Source: Candidatus Sysuimicrobiota bacterium CSP1-3 (lineage in GTDB: Bacteria > Sysuimicrobiota > Sysuimicrobiia > Sysuimicrobiales > Humicultoraceae). From it: a stretch of DNA of 33,406 bases. A program made the translations under genes and the position numbers. Of the stretch, positions 7,779-17,504 are shown piece after piece. Numbering within the stretch: position 1 is the first letter of the stretch; every line of letters starts with the position of its first letter. The notes under the pieces are model-generated. The model had not been told where the DNA came from, did no database searches, and saw only the letters and a program-made list of their open reading frames with translations. The stretch spans positions 9,000 to 42,405 of the forward strand of contig LDXQ01000012.1 of the NCBI GenBank assembly GCA_001443485.1, written 5' to 3'.

Positions 7779-9673
7779 TATCCGGCCTCCGCCAGGATCA
7801 GGCGGCGGTACTCCTCGAGGCTGGTCACGCCCTCCAGGACCGTGCGCCGCGCCGACTCCTGCAGCGACTGCATCCCCGCGCCCTCCGCCGCCGTCTGGAC
7901 CGCGCTGGCAGGCCGGCGCTCCAGGACGAGTTCCCGAATGTCATCCGCCATGACCATGATCTCGAAGACGCCGGTCCGGCCCTTGTAGCCCAGGTCGCCG
8001 CACTCGGCGCAGCCGACCGCGCGGAAAAGCTGCGGCCGCTCGCCCGACAATCCCAGCACCTCCGCTTCCTCCTGGCTCGCCCGGTAGCGGCGGCGGCAGG
8101 TGGTGCAGAGCACGCGGATGAGCCGCTGCCCGGCCACGGCCAGCACCGAGGAGGTGAGCAGGTAGGGCTCCACGCCCATGTCCAGCAGGCGGACCAGTGC
8201 GCCGGCGGCAGCGCTGGTGTGCAGGGTGGAGAGGACCAGGTGCCCGGTAAGGGCCGCCTGGATGGCGATGGAGGCGGTCTCCGGGTCGCGGATCTCTCCG
8301 ACCATGACGACGTCGGGATCCTGCCGCAAGATAGCCCGCAGCCCGATGCCGAAGGTGATGCCCGCCTTCTCCCGCACGGGGATCTGCGTGATTCCGGCCA
8401 GGCGGTACTCCACCGGGTCTTCGATGGTCATGATGTTGCGCGTCGGCTCGTGGATGTGGCGCAGCGCCGCGTAGAGGGTCGTGGTCTTCCCGCTCCCCGT
8501 GGGGCCGGTGACCAGGATCATGCCGTGCGGCCGCGACAGCAGCTGCTCCAGGATCTTCTGCTGCTCGGGGAAGAGACCCAGGCGCTCCAGCCCGAGCAGG
8601 ACCTGCTGCGTGTTCAACAGCCGGATGGCGGCGCGCTCGCCGAAGGCCGATCCCACCGTGGCCAGGCGGAGGTCGTATTCCCGGCCCTCGATATCCAGCA
8701 GGATCCGGCCGTCCTGCGGCCGGAGCCGCTCAGCGATATCCATCCCCGCCAGCACCTTCAGCCGGGAGATCACCGCGCCGGCGACCCCCGCGGGCAGCAC
8801 AGCTTTGTCGTAGAGCAGCCCGTCCACGCGCACCCGGACGCGCGCCTCTTCGGCGTCCGGCTCGATGTGGATGTCCGTGGCGCCGATGCGCACCGCGTCC
8901 GTAAGGACGGAGTTGACCACGCGCACGACCGGCGGGGCGTCGGTGGCCTCAGTGATGATGGCCGCGGCCGTGGTCTGGTCCGGCGCTTCCGCGGCGACCC
9001 CCGAGAGGCTCTCCCCGACCCGCCGTCCCACGTCGAAGTACTTGGTGACGGCCCAGTCGAAGTCGCGCTCGGTGGTGAGGAAGGGGCGCACGCGACCCTC
9101 GAGGAGCCGCGCCACCGTGTCGATGGCCACGACGTCGCCGGGGTCGAGCATCGCCAGATGGATCTCCCGGTGCACGCGGGCCAGCGGGACGACCTTGTGC
9201 TGCAGCACCACCCACTCGGGGATGGCGCGCACCAGTTTCTCATCGATGGGATAGGTGGAGAGGTTGACGTAGGGAACGCCGCGCTGCATCTCGAGCATTT
9301 GCCCGAGGGTCTGCTTGCTGACGTAGCCGCGGTCAACGAGGATGCGGCCTAGGCGTTCGCCGGTCTGGTTCTGCTCGGCCAGCGCCTCCTGCAGTTGGGC
9401 CTCGGTGATGAAGCCGGCGTCCACGAGCATGTGGCCGAGGAGCTTGCGCCGCGGCCCCGGGCTGTAATGCACCTGCCCGTCGCTGCCGGTGCTGCGCGAA
9501 AGGTTCCCCAGCAGCACGAGGGTCTCCAGTTCGGCCTCGACCTCCGAAACCGGCACGGCGACCTGCTCGGCCAGGCCCGCCGCCGTCACCTGGTCGCCGT
9601 TCGTCGAATGATCATCCAGCAGCGTGAGGAGTCGGCGCTGCAGGGGAGTACCCGCGGGGCGTGCGGTTTTCAC
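7778..9673 (-). CDS. pilB: Type IV pilus assembly ATPase PilB, with N-terminal winged-helix-like and MshEN domains
   Basis: 631 residues. Cytoplasmic hexameric ATPase that powers pilin polymerisation. Residues about 10-70 resemble a winged helix (LLTLLDD, TAAGLAEQV, then a wing to VHYSP). Residues 78-130 form a MshEN pattern, the domain known to bind cyclic di-GMP in MshE: two 24-residue motifs separated by NQTGE, the second canonical (RLGRILVDRGYV to Q130), the first with Leu78 in place of Arg. The ATPase core has Walker A GPTGSGKTT (390-398), the Asp box region EDPVEY, Walker B DPDVVMVGE (452-460), the His box TGHLVLSTLHT (476-486) and a zinc knuckle of Cys523, 526, 555, 558. GTG start with AAGGA 9 bases upstream. 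First gene of the leftward operon. Confidence 0.95.
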   Translation of the reverse strand: MKTARPAGTPLQRRLLTLLDDHSTNGDQVTAAGLAEQVAVPVSEVEAELETLVLLGNLSRSTGSDGQVHYSPGPRRKLLGHMLVDAGFITEAQLQEALAEQNQTGERLGRILVDRGYVSKQTLGQMLEMQRGVPYVNLSTYPIDEKLVRAIPEWVVLQHKVVPLARVHREIHLAMLDPGDVVAIDTVARLLEGRVRPFLTTERDFDWAVTKYFDVGRRVGESLSGVAAEAPDQTTAAAIITEATDAPPVVRVVNSVLTDAVRIGATDIHIEPDAEEARVRVRVDGLLYDKAVLPAGVAGAVISRLKVLAGMDIAERLRPQDGRILLDIEGREYDLRLATVGSAFGERAAIRLLNTQQVLLGLERLGLFPEQQKILEQLLSRPHGMILVTGPTGSGKTTTLYAALRHIHEPTRNIMTIEDPVEYRLAGITQIPVREKAGITFGIGLRAILRQDPDVVMVGEIRDPETASIAIQAALTGHLVLSTLHTSAAAGALVRLLDMGVEPYLLTSSVLAVAGQRLIRVLCTTCRRRYRASQEEAEVLGLSGERPQLFRAVGCAECGDLGYKGRTGVFEIMVMADDIRELVLERRPASAVQTAAEGAGMQSLQESARRTVLEGVTSLEEYRRLILAEAG

Positions 9674-9890
9674 CCTAGTCCATCCTTCATTAGGTAATGA
9701 GACACAACCCGACCCGGATGGCGACCGGTCGTCCGGAGGGAGCCTGTACCTTTCCTCCGGCGCTTCAGGGTTACCAAAGAGTTATGGCCAACTGCAGGCC
9801 GATTTAGACGCACTTTTGGGTCGAGAGGGCGGGGGGACTCCCGGGGCCCTGTCGCTCCATGAAGGCCCCCAAAGACACCCGAACAACCTT
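9674..9890 (-). promoter_or_regulatory. pilB upstream region: structured leader, no clear promoter found
   Basis: Intergenic DNA between pilB and the divergent str promoter. On the pilB strand it contains a perfect 7-bp hairpin (9733-9739 with 9754-9760, CCGGAGG/CCTCCGG, 14-base loop) next to a 10-base palindrome CGACCGGTCG (9722-9731). I found no convincing -35/-10 pair for pilB and no match by eye to the conserved cores of common riboswitches, including cyclic di-GMP-I. Confidence 0.4.
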
Positions 9891-9919
9891 TTGACATCCC
9901 CGAAAGCGGGTGCTATCCT
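9891..9919 (+). promoter_or_regulatory. Strong sigma-70-type promoter for the str cluster
   Basis: Perfect -35 TTGACA (9891-9896), 17-base spacer, extended -10 TGC-TATCCT (TATCCT at 9914-9919, 4 of 6 to consensus). Transcription would start near 9926, nine bases before the ATG of the ybxF-like gene. This is the best promoter match in the window and diverges from pilB. Confidence 0.85.
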
Positions 9920-9934
9920 TCGTAAGGTTGAGCG

Positions 9935-10219
9935 ATGGCCGTTTCGCTTTCGCCCCTGGAGCAGATCCGGGCCGCTGAGGCGCGGGCGGTCGGAGCCAGC
10001 CAGACGGTGAAAGCGGTCCGGAAGGGCCGGGCGCTGCTCGTGCTGGTGGCGCGGGACGCCGACCGGAAGGTGACGGAGCCGGTCGTCCGCGCCGCGCAGG
10101 AAGCCGGAGTGCCGCTCGCTGAGGTCGACTCCATGCGGGAGCTGGGCCGGGCGTGCGGGATCGCCGTCGGAGCGGCCGCGGCCGCGGTACTCGGGCCGGC
10201 GACACCGGCAGACGCATAG
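9935..10219 (+). CDS. ybxF: L7Ae/L30e-family ribosome-associated protein (YbxF-like)
   Basis: 94 residues. The fold family binds kink-turn RNA; in Bacillus, YbxF sits between rpoC and rpsL, the same place relative to rpsL as here. Visible family features: the helix-strand pattern ASQTVKAVRKGRALLVLVAR, then DADRKVTEPVVRAAQEAGVP and a C-terminal LGRACGIAVGAAAAAVL, which is the usual end of bacterial L7Ae-like proteins. The start is the ATG nine bases after the predicted transcription start, with only a short AAGG-like site. First gene behind the str promoter; 262 bases separate it from rpsL, longer than any other gap in this plus-strand cluster. Confidence 0.88.
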   Translation: MAVSLSPLEQIRAAEARAVGASQTVKAVRKGRALLVLVARDADRKVTEPVVRAAQEAGVPLAEVDSMRELGRACGIAVGAAAAAVLGPATPADA

Positions 10220-10481
10220 CGCCACAATCGGGGCTCTCCAACGTTTCACCTTAAGTCCGACCCCCGGAGAGCGCCTGGGATGCGCCGCAGGGCACCACCT
10301 CTGGTGCCTCGTATGGCGCAGACTCAATAGCGGCGGAGAAGATTTGCGATAATCCGGCGGACCCCGCCGGACATCGCGCGGCGTTTTCGCCCTCTTCCCC
10401 CGTGGCGGAGGGCTTCTGTCTGTATGACGGCGCGGGCGCGGCGGACCGCCGGGCCCGGATAAGCGGTGGAGGGAGCAAAAG
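10220..10481 (+). promoter_or_regulatory. Structured rpsL leader with three hairpins and an extended -10 element
   Basis: 262 bases without a gene. Three stems can form: 10233-10239 with 10266-10272 (GCTCTCC/GGAGAGC, 26-base loop); 10281-10286 with 10315-10320 (TGCGCC/GGCGCA) enclosing a perfect 7-bp stem 10291-10297/10302-10308 (GGCACCA/TGGTGCC); and 10354-10360 with 10364-10370 (CCGGCGG/CCGCCGG). An extended -10 (TGCGATAAT, 10345-10353) lies between stems two and three but lacks a good -35. The rpsL ribosome binding site GGAGGG is at 10468-10473. Confidence 0.5.
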
Positions 10482-10859
10482 ATGCCGACGATTTCGCAAC
10501 TGGTGCGGCGCGGGCGCCACCGGACGCGGCACAAGACCAAGTCCCCGGCGCTGTCGGGCAGCCCGCAGCGGCGAGGCGTGTGCATTCAGGTGAAGACCAC
10601 CACCCCGAAGAAGCCGAACTCGGCGCTGCGCAAGATCGCCCGGGTGCGGCTGACCACGGGGAAGGAGGTCACGTCCTACATCCCCGGCATCGGGCACAAC
10701 CTGCAAGAGCACTCGGTGGTGCTGATCCGGGGCGGCCGGGTGCGCGACCTGCCGGGCATCCGCTACCACATCATCCGCGGCACGCTCGACGCCGCCGGCG
10801 TGGTGGACCGCCGGCGCGGCCGGTCCAAGTACGGGGCCAAGCGCCCCAAGAAAGCGTAG
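10482..10859 (+). CDS. rpsL: 30S ribosomal protein S12
   Basis: 125 residues, full length. S12 lies at the decoding centre of the 30S subunit. Conserved segments [20 protein letters not shown] (Lys43 and Lys44) and [17 protein letters not shown] are present, as is the [10 protein letters not shown] tail. Position 88, Lys in E. coli and Thermus, is Arg here (codon cgc at 10743-10745, in [13 protein letters not shown]); Asp89, the residue that is methylthiolated in many bacteria, is kept. Start ATG with GGAGGG nine bases upstream. Followed after 15 bases by rpsG. Confidence 0.98.
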   Translation: MPTISQLVRRGRHRTRHKTKSPALSGSPQRRGVCIQVKTTTPKKPNSALRKIARVRLTTGKEVTSYIPGIGHNLQEHSVVLIRGGRVRDLPGIRYHIIRGTLDAAGVVDRRRGRSKYGAKRPKKA

Positions 10860-10874
10860 GGAGGCACCAGAGCC

Positions 10875-11348
10875 ATGCCGCGAAAGGGAGCCGCTCCGCG
10901 GCGCGTGATCGGGCCGGACCCGGTGTTCGGCAACGTCACCGTGTCTCGGCTGGTCAACAAGGTGATGCAGCGCGGGAAGAAGAGCCTGGCCGAGCACATC
11001 GTCTACGGGGCGTTCGACGAGGTCAAGAGCAAGGCCGGCCAGGATCCGGCGAAGGTGCTGGACAAGGCGCTCGGCAACATCATGCCGCTGCTGGAGGTGC
11101 GGCCGCGGCGGGTCGGCGGCGCCACCTATCAGGTGCCGATCGAGGTTCGGCCGGAGCGGCGGATGTCGCTCGGTCTGCGCTGGCTCGTGGACCACGCCCG
11201 GCAGCGCAAAGACCGCCGGAGCATGGCGGCCAAACTGGCGGCGGAGATCCTGGATGCCTCCGCCGGGCAGGGCGGCGCCGTGAAGAAGCGCGAGGACACG
11301 CACCGCATGGCCGAGGCGAACAAGGCCTTCGCGCACTACCGCTGGTGA
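10875..11348 (+). CDS. rpsG: 30S ribosomal protein S7
   Basis: 157 residues, typical length for S7, the primary binding protein that nucleates the 30S head. Visible: [39 protein letters not shown], and the [20 protein letters not shown] segment that contacts 16S rRNA. The C-terminus ends [19 protein letters not shown], as in the family. GGGAGG upstream of the ATG. In E. coli S7 represses its own operon; no matching element was recognised here. Confidence 0.98.
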   Translation: MPRKGAAPRRVIGPDPVFGNVTVSRLVNKVMQRGKKSLAEHIVYGAFDEVKSKAGQDPAKVLDKALGNIMPLLEVRPRRVGGATYQVPIEVRPERRMSLGLRWLVDHARQRKDRRSMAAKLAAEILDASAGQGGAVKKREDTHRMAEANKAFAHYRW

Positions 11349-11388
11349 GCGCAGACATGACTGCGACAGCGACGGACGAGGACGAACG

Positions 11389-13491
11389 TTGGCAGCCACG
11401 GTGATGACACCCAGTCGAGTGGGTCTGGAGAAAACTAGGAACATTGGCATCGTCGCCCACATCGACGCGGGCAAGACGACGACCACCGAGCGCATCCTTT
11501 TCTACACGGGACGGGTGCACCGCATCGGCGAGGTGGACGAGGGCTCGGCGACGATGGACTGGATGGTGCAGGAGCGGGAGCGGGGGATTACCATCACCTC
11601 CGCGGCCACGACCTGCGAATGGCGCGACCACCGCATCAACATCATCGACACCCCCGGGCACGTGGACTTCACCGTGGAGGTGGAGCGTTCGCTGCGGGTC
11701 CTGGACGGTGCCGTCGTCCTGGTCACTGCGGTGGAGGGGGTGCAGCCGCAGTCGGAGACGGTCTGGCGGCAGGCCGACCGCTACCGCGTGCCGCGCATCG
11801 TCTTCGTCAACAAGATGGACCGCACCGGGGCGGACTTCACGCGCGTGGTGGAGATGCTGCGCGAGCGCCTGGGGGCCAACGCGGTGCCGCTGCAGATGCC
11901 CATCGGCGCCGAGGACGACTTCCGCGGCGTCATCGATCTCATCCGGATGAAGTCCGTCGTCTACCTGGACGACCTGGGCACGCGCTCCGATGAGACGGAG
12001 ATCCCGCCGGCCCTGCGCGAGCAGGCGGAGCAACTGCGGGAGCGCCTGGTCGAGGCGGCGGTGGAGCTGGACGAGGAGCTGCTGCACCGCTACCTGGAGG
12101 GTAAGCCGATCGGCGAGGAGGAGATCCGGGGCGCGCTGCGCCGCGGCGCCCTCGGCTACAAGCTCGTCCCCGTACTCTGCGGCTCCTCCTTCCGCAACAA
12201 GGGCGTGCAGCCGCTGCTGGACGCCATCATCGACTACCTGCCGTCGCCGCTGGACCTGCCGCCCGTGCAGGGTACCGACCCGCACACCGGCGAGCCGGCG
12301 GTCCGGGAGCCGAGCCAGGACGCCCCCTTCGCCGCGCTGGCCTTCAAGATCGTCACCGACCCCTACGTCGGCAAGCTGACCTACTTCCGCGCCTACTCGG
12401 GGACCCTCGAGGCGGGTTCCTACATCTATAACGCCAACAAGGGGCAGCGGGAGCGGGTCTCCCGCATCCTGCAGATGCACGCCAACCACCGGGAGGACAT
12501 CCCCGAGGTCGCCGCGGGGAACGTCGTCGCCGCGGTCGGGCTGCGCGTGACCACGACCGGCGACACCCTCTGCGCGGAGGACGCGCCCATCGTCCTGGAG
12601 GCGATGCAGTTCCCCGAGCCGGTCATCGCCGTGGCCGTGGAGCCGAAGACCAAGGCGGACGAGGACAAGCTCGGCGCCTCCCTGGTCAAGCTGGCGGAGG
12701 AGGACCCCACCTTCAAGGTGCGCTTCGACTCGGAGACGGGGCAGACGCTGATCTCCGGCATGGGCGAGCTGCACCTGGAGATCATCGTCGACCGCCTGCT
12801 GCGGGAGTTCAAGGTTGAGGCCAACGTGGGTCGGCCGCAGGTCGCCTATAAGGAGACGATCAAGCAGCCCGCCCGCGCCGAGGGCCGGTACATCCGCCAG
12901 ACCGGCGGCCGCGGCCAGTACGGCCACGTCGTGCTGCAGGTGGAGCCACTGCAGCGCGGCACGGGGATCGAGTTCGTGGACAAGATCACCGGCGGCCGCA
13001 TCCCCCGCGAGTTCATCTCCCCGGTGGAGGCCGGCATCCGCGAGGCCGCGGAGAGCGGCATCCTCGCCGGCTACCCGATGGTGGACTTCCGGGCGACGCT
13101 GCTCGACGGATCCTACCACGAGGTGGACAGCAGCGAGATGGCCTTCAAGATCGCCGCCTCGCTGGGCTTCAAGGAGGCGGTGCGGAAGGCGCAGCCCATC
13201 CTCCTGGAACCGATCATGCGCGTCGAGGTGATCACCCCCGAGCAGTACATGGGGGACGTCATCGGCGACCTCAACGCCCGGCGCGGCCGGATCATGGCCA
13301 TGGAGCAGCAGGGCAAGTCCCGGGTGATCCGGGCGCTGGTGCCGCTGGCGGAGATGTTCGGCTACGCCACGGCGGTGCGCTCCGCCACCCAGGGGCGGGC
13401 GACGCATACGATGGAGCCGTCGCATTACGAGGAGATCCCGGCGTCGATCGCGGAAGCGGTGCGCGGTCAGGCCGTGGGCGCAGGCAAATAA
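11389..13491 (+). CDS. fusA: Translation elongation factor G
   Basis: 700 residues. GTPase that drives translocation of tRNA and mRNA after peptide bond formation, and ribosome recycling. Motifs: G1 AHIDAGKT (23-30), G2 [16 protein letters not shown]3 DTPGHVDF, G4 NKMD, then domains II-V including the [18 protein letters not shown] segment of domain IV and the C-terminal [19 protein letters not shown] use the TTG at 11389, which has GAGG seven bases upstream; an ATG five codons later (11404) lacks a good site but is possible. It sits 40 bases after rpsG and 29 before tuf. Confidence 0.98.
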   Translation: MAATVMTPSRVGLEKTRNIGIVAHIDAGKTTTTERILFYTGRVHRIGEVDEGSATMDWMVQERERGITITSAATTCEWRDHRINIIDTPGHVDFTVEVERSLRVLDGAVVLVTAVEGVQPQSETVWRQADRYRVPRIVFVNKMDRTGADFTRVVEMLRERLGANAVPLQMPIGAEDDFRGVIDLIRMKSVVYLDDLGTRSDETEIPPALREQAEQLRERLVEAAVELDEELLHRYLEGKPIGEEEIRGALRRGALGYKLVPVLCGSSFRNKGVQPLLDAIIDYLPSPLDLPPVQGTDPHTGEPAVREPSQDAPFAALAFKIVTDPYVGKLTYFRAYSGTLEAGSYIYNANKGQRERVSRILQMHANHREDIPEVAAGNVVAAVGLRVTTTGDTLCAEDAPIVLEAMQFPEPVIAVAVEPKTKADEDKLGASLVKLAEEDPTFKVRFDSETGQTLISGMGELHLEIIVDRLLREFKVEANVGRPQVAYKETIKQPARAEGRYIRQTGGRGQYGHVVLQVEPLQRGTGIEFVDKITGGRIPREFISPVEAGIREAAESGILAGYPMVDFRATLLDGSYHEVDSSEMAFKIAASLGFKEAVRKAQPILLEPIMRVEVITPEQYMGDVIGDLNARRGRIMAMEQQGKSRVIRALVPLAEMFGYATAVRSATQGRATHTMEPSHYEEIPASIAEAVRGQAVGAGK

Positions 13492-13520
13492 GCACGGGGA
13501 CCCCATAACGGAGGAGTGAG

Positions 13521-14738
<1,218 letters not shown>

Positions 14739-14740
14739 TC

Positions 14741-15046
14741 ATGAAGCAGAAGATCCGCATCAAGCTCAAAGCCTTCGACCATAAGGTCCTGGACCAGTCG
14801 GCCGAGAAGATCGTGGACACCGTCAAGCGCACCGGCGCCCGCATCAGCGGCCCGGTGCCGCTGCCGACCAGCCGCAGCGTCTTCACCGTAATCCGCTCCC
14901 CGCATATCGACAAGGAGTCGATGGAGCATTTCGAACTGCGCACGCACAAGCGGCTAATCGACATCCTCGAACCGACGCAGAAGACGGTGGACGCGCTGAT
15001 GCACCTGGACCTGCCGGCCGGGGTGGACATCGAGATTAAGTTGTAG
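14741..15046 (+). CDS. rpsJ: 30S ribosomal protein S10
   Basis: 101 residues, standard length. S10 binds the 30S head and is also NusE, a partner in transcription antitermination. Conserved core [20 protein letters not shown], then [20 protein letters not shown] and [13 protein letters not shown]; ends [12 protein letters not shown]. The ATG lies two bases after the tuf stop and has only a weak purine-rich site, so translation is probably coupled to tuf. Start of the S10 cluster, with no separate promoter seen between tuf and rpsJ. Confidence 0.97.
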   Translation: MKQKIRIKLKAFDHKVLDQSAEKIVDTVKRTGARISGPVPLPTSRSVFTVIRSPHIDKESMEHFELRTHKRLIDILEPTQKTVDALMHLDLPAGVDIEIKL

Positions 15047-15053
15047 GGGCGAC

Positions 15054-15725
15054 ATGATGGCCGCGATCCTGGGACGCAAACTGGGGATGACAGAGCTCTT
15101 CGACGAGGCGGGCCACCGCGTCTCGGTGACGCTCATCGAAGCGGAGCCGAACGTCGTCGTGCACGTGAAGACCCGCGAGCGGGACGGCTATGAGGCGCTG
15201 CAGGTCGGCGTCGGCGCGGTGAAAGAGCGCCGGTTGCCCAAGCCCCTGCGCGGCGTCTACGTCAAGGCCAAGGTGGCGCCGCAGCGCCACCTCCGGGAAC
15301 TGCGCGGACCGACCGCCGGCGCCCAGCCGGGCCAGACGATCACGGTGGAGGTCTTCTCCCCCGGCGACGTCGTGGACGTGACCGGGACGAGCCGCGGGCG
15401 GGGCTTCTCCGGCGCGATCAAGCGCCACGGGTTCGGTGGGCAGCGAGACTCGCACGGCGTCTCCCTGATGCACCGCGCGATCGGGTCCATCGGGTCGTCC
15501 AACGTCGCCCGGGTCTGGCCGGGCAAGCGGATGCCGGGGCGCTTCGGCAACGAGCGGGTGACCATCCGCGGGCTGCGCGTGGTCAAGGTGGAGCCGGAGC
15601 GGAACCTGCTCTACCTGCGCGGCGCGGTGCCCGGCGTGCGCGGCAGCCTCCTGCTCCTGCGCAGCGCCAAACGGCAACGCCGGGCGGCGCGGAAAGCCGG
15701 GGCCAAGGGTAAGGAGCGGGCGTGA
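15054..15725 (+). CDS. rplC: 50S ribosomal protein L3
   Basis: 223 residues. L3 is an early 23S-binding protein near the peptidyl transferase centre. Starts [20 protein letters not shown] and carries the internal loop [20 protein letters not shown] and [18 protein letters not shown]; then [20 protein letters not shown], where the common Gln of GQMGN is Arg. Two ATG codons stand side by side (15054 and 15057); AGGGG upstream could serve either. Basic C-terminal tail ([16 protein letters not shown]). Seven bases after rpsJ. Confidence 0.97.
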   Translation: MMAAILGRKLGMTELFDEAGHRVSVTLIEAEPNVVVHVKTRERDGYEALQVGVGAVKERRLPKPLRGVYVKAKVAPQRHLRELRGPTAGAQPGQTITVEVFSPGDVVDVTGTSRGRGFSGAIKRHGFGGQRDSHGVSLMHRAIGSIGSSNVARVWPGKRMPGRFGNERVTIRGLRVVKVEPERNLLYLRGAVPGVRGSLLLLRSAKRQRRAARKAGAKGKERA

Positions 15726-16360
15726 TGATCAAAGCACCTCTCATTGACGCGACGGGCGCGACGCGGGGCGAGGTGGATCTGCCGGAGCAGATTTTCGGTG
15801 TGGTGCCCAACACCGCCGTCGTGCATGAGGTGTTGGCCTGGCAGCTGGCCGCCCGGCACCTGGGCACGCACTCCACCAAGACGCGCGGCGAGGTGCGCGG
15901 CGGCGGGCGCAAGCCCTGGCGGCAGAAGGGCACCGGGCGGGCGCGGCACGGCAGCCGGCGCTCCCCGCTGTGGGTGGGCGGAGGCATTACCTTTGGTCCG
16001 CGGCCGGCGACTCCCGGCTACGCGCTGCCCCAGCGCGTGCGGCGGCTGGCCGTGCGCTCGCTGCTGGCGGACAAGGCGCGCAGCGGGCACCTGACGGTGG
16101 TGGAGGAGCTGCGCCTGGAGGCGCCGCGGACGAAGGAACTGGCCGCAGTGCTGGCGCGACTGGGGGTCGGGGAGGAGAAGGTGATCCTGGTGACGGCCGC
16201 GCACAATCAGACCCTGGTCAAGGCGGCGGACAACCTGCGGGGTGTGACGGTGCTGACGGCGCGCACGTTGAACGTGCACGACCTGCTGGCGCACCCCCGG
16301 CTGGTGGTGACGCGCGAGGCGCTGGGCGTGGTGCGGGAGGTCTGGGGCGATGACCGTTGA
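15722..16360 (+). CDS. rplD: 50S ribosomal protein L4
   Basis: 212 residues. L4 binds 23S rRNA and its extended loop reaches the exit tunnel; here the loop is THSTKTRGEVRGGGRKPWRQ and KGTGRARHGSRRSPLWVGGG. In E. coli L4 represses the S10 operon. Frame opens at GTG 15722 (overlapping the L3 stop by 4 bases) or at the next codon, ATG 15725 (TGATG, overlap of 1); the ATG has AAGGAG eight bases upstream and is probably the true start. Overlaps rplW by 11 bases. Confidence 0.97.
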   Translation: MMIKAPLIDATGATRGEVDLPEQIFGVVPNTAVVHEVLAWQLAARHLGTHSTKTRGEVRGGGRKPWRQKGTGRARHGSRRSPLWVGGGITFGPRPATPGYALPQRVRRLAVRSLLADKARSGHLTVVEELRLEAPRTKELAAVLARLGVGEEKVILVTAAHNQTLVKAADNLRGVTVLTARTLNVHDLLAHPRLVVTREALGVVREVWGDDR

Positions 16361-16640
16361 GGCCCGGGAGGTGATCCGGCGGCCCATCCTGACGGAGAAG
16401 AGCATGCGCGGCACCGAGGCCGGCAAGTACACCTTCGAGGTGGCGCCCGGCTACAACAAACTGGCGATCAAGGCGGCCGTGGAGCACCTCTTCAATGTGC
16501 GGGTGGCCAAGGTGAACGTGATCAACATCCCCGGGCAGCAGAAGCGCCGGGGGCCGCACTACTACCGGGTGGCGGGCCGGCGCAAGGCGATCGTCACGCT
16601 GCGCCCGGGAGACAAGATCGACCTGGAGAGCCTCACGTAG
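16350..16640 (+). CDS. rplW: 50S ribosomal protein L23
   Basis: 96 residues, typical. L23 lies at the tunnel exit and docks trigger factor and SRP. Conserved VIRRPILTEKSMRG, then KYTFEVAPGYNKLAIKAAVE and LFNVRVAKVNVINIPG. The loop before the last strands (GQQKRRGPHYYRVAGRRKAI) is normal. The start lies inside the end of rplD, with GGGAGG 10 bases upstream. Confidence 0.97.
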   Translation: MTVEAREVIRRPILTEKSMRGTEAGKYTFEVAPGYNKLAIKAAVEHLFNVRVAKVNVINIPGQQKRRGPHYYRVAGRRKAIVTLRPGDKIDLESLT

Positions 16641-16664
16641 GCAACCCCGGGAGGCGAGCGGATC

Positions 16665-17489
16665 ATGGGTATGAAGAAGTTCAAACCAACGACGCCGGGA
16701 CGGCGCTTCATGACCGTCCCCACCTTTGACGAGATCACCAAGACCCGGCCGGAGCGGCAGCTGACCGAGCCGCTGCGCCGCACCGCGGGGCGGAACAGCC
16801 AGGGGAAGGTGACGGTGCGGCACCGCGGCGGTGGGCACAAGCGCCTCTACCGCATCATCGACTTCAAGCGGGACAAGGACGGCGTGACCGCCAAGGTGGC
16901 GGCGATCGAGTACGACCCGAACCGCTCCGCCCGCATCGCCCTGCTGCACTACGCGGACGGGGAGAAGCGATACATCCTGGCACCCGAGGGGCTGCGCGTG
17001 GGCGAGAAGGTCACCTCGGGGTCGGCGGCGGAGATCCAGCCGGGCAATGCCCTGCCGCTGCGTAACATCCCGGCGGGGACCATCGTGCACAACATCGAGC
17101 TGCACCCCGGGCACGGCGGGCAGCTGGTGCGGGCCGCCGGCGGCGGCGCGCAGATCATGGCCAAGGAGGGCGACTTCGCCCACCTGCGTCTGCCCTCGGG
17201 CGAGGTGCGGCTGGTCCTGCTGGACTGCAAGGCGACGATTGGGCAGGTCGGGAACGCCGAGCACGAGGCGATCAAGATCGGCAAGGCCGGCCGCCAGCGC
17301 TGGCTGGGGTGGCGGCCGACGGTGCGCGGGGTGGCCATGGATCCTTCCAGTCACCCGCACGGTGGCGGCGAGGGGCGCTCCCCGATAGGCATGCCGGGAC
17401 CGATGAGTCCGTGGGGCAAGCCCACCCTGGGGGCGAAGACGCGCCAGCGCAAGCCCAGCGACCGCCTGATCGTGAAGCGGCGCAAGTAG
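16665..17489 (+). CDS. rplB: 50S ribosomal protein L2
   Basis: 274 residues, full length. L2 is needed for subunit joining and supports the peptidyl transferase centre. N-terminal [20 protein letters not shown], then [20 protein letters not shown] and the conserved C-terminal loop. In that loop the near-universal [13 protein letters not shown] reads [13 protein letters not shown] (residues 226-238), so both His are kept but three residues before them are changed. Ends [15 protein letters not shown] as expected. Start ATG with GGAGGCGAG upstream. Confidence 0.97.
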   Translation: MGMKKFKPTTPGRRFMTVPTFDEITKTRPERQLTEPLRRTAGRNSQGKVTVRHRGGGHKRLYRIIDFKRDKDGVTAKVAAIEYDPNRSARIALLHYADGEKRYILAPEGLRVGEKVTSGSAAEIQPGNALPLRNIPAGTIVHNIELHPGHGGQLVRAAGGGAQIMAKEGDFAHLRLPSGEVRLVLLDCKATIGQVGNAEHEAIKIGKAGRQRWLGWRPTVRGVAMDPSSHPHGGGEGRSPIGMPGPMSPWGKPTLGAKTRQRKPSDRLIVKRRK

Positions 17490-17504
17490 CGGAGGCGTGA
17501 AAGG

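Noticed and set aside
8219-9352. Long plus-strand open frame opposite pilB
   Set aside because: His/Arg/Asp-rich shadow of a certain gene; no family features.
9720-9790. Cyclic di-GMP or other known riboswitch before pilB
   Set aside because: Looked for the conserved GGCAAACC / GGGACGCAAAGCC cores and those of common classes; none present.
9670-9897. 75-codon minus-strand frame whose TGA overlaps the pilB GTG (ends MKDGLG)
   Set aside because: Composition looks noncoding and it covers the str promoter on the other strand; the stop/start overlap is suggestive but nothing else supports it.
10354-10391. Intrinsic terminator before rpsL
   Set aside because: The 7-bp stem is not followed directly by a T tract; the tttt further on sits in a tiny separate hairpin. 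Kept only as a leader stem.
11080-13506. 808-codon minus-strand open frame opposite fusA
   Set aside because: Same antisense artefact, no domain recognisable, no ribosome binding site, covers fusA completely.
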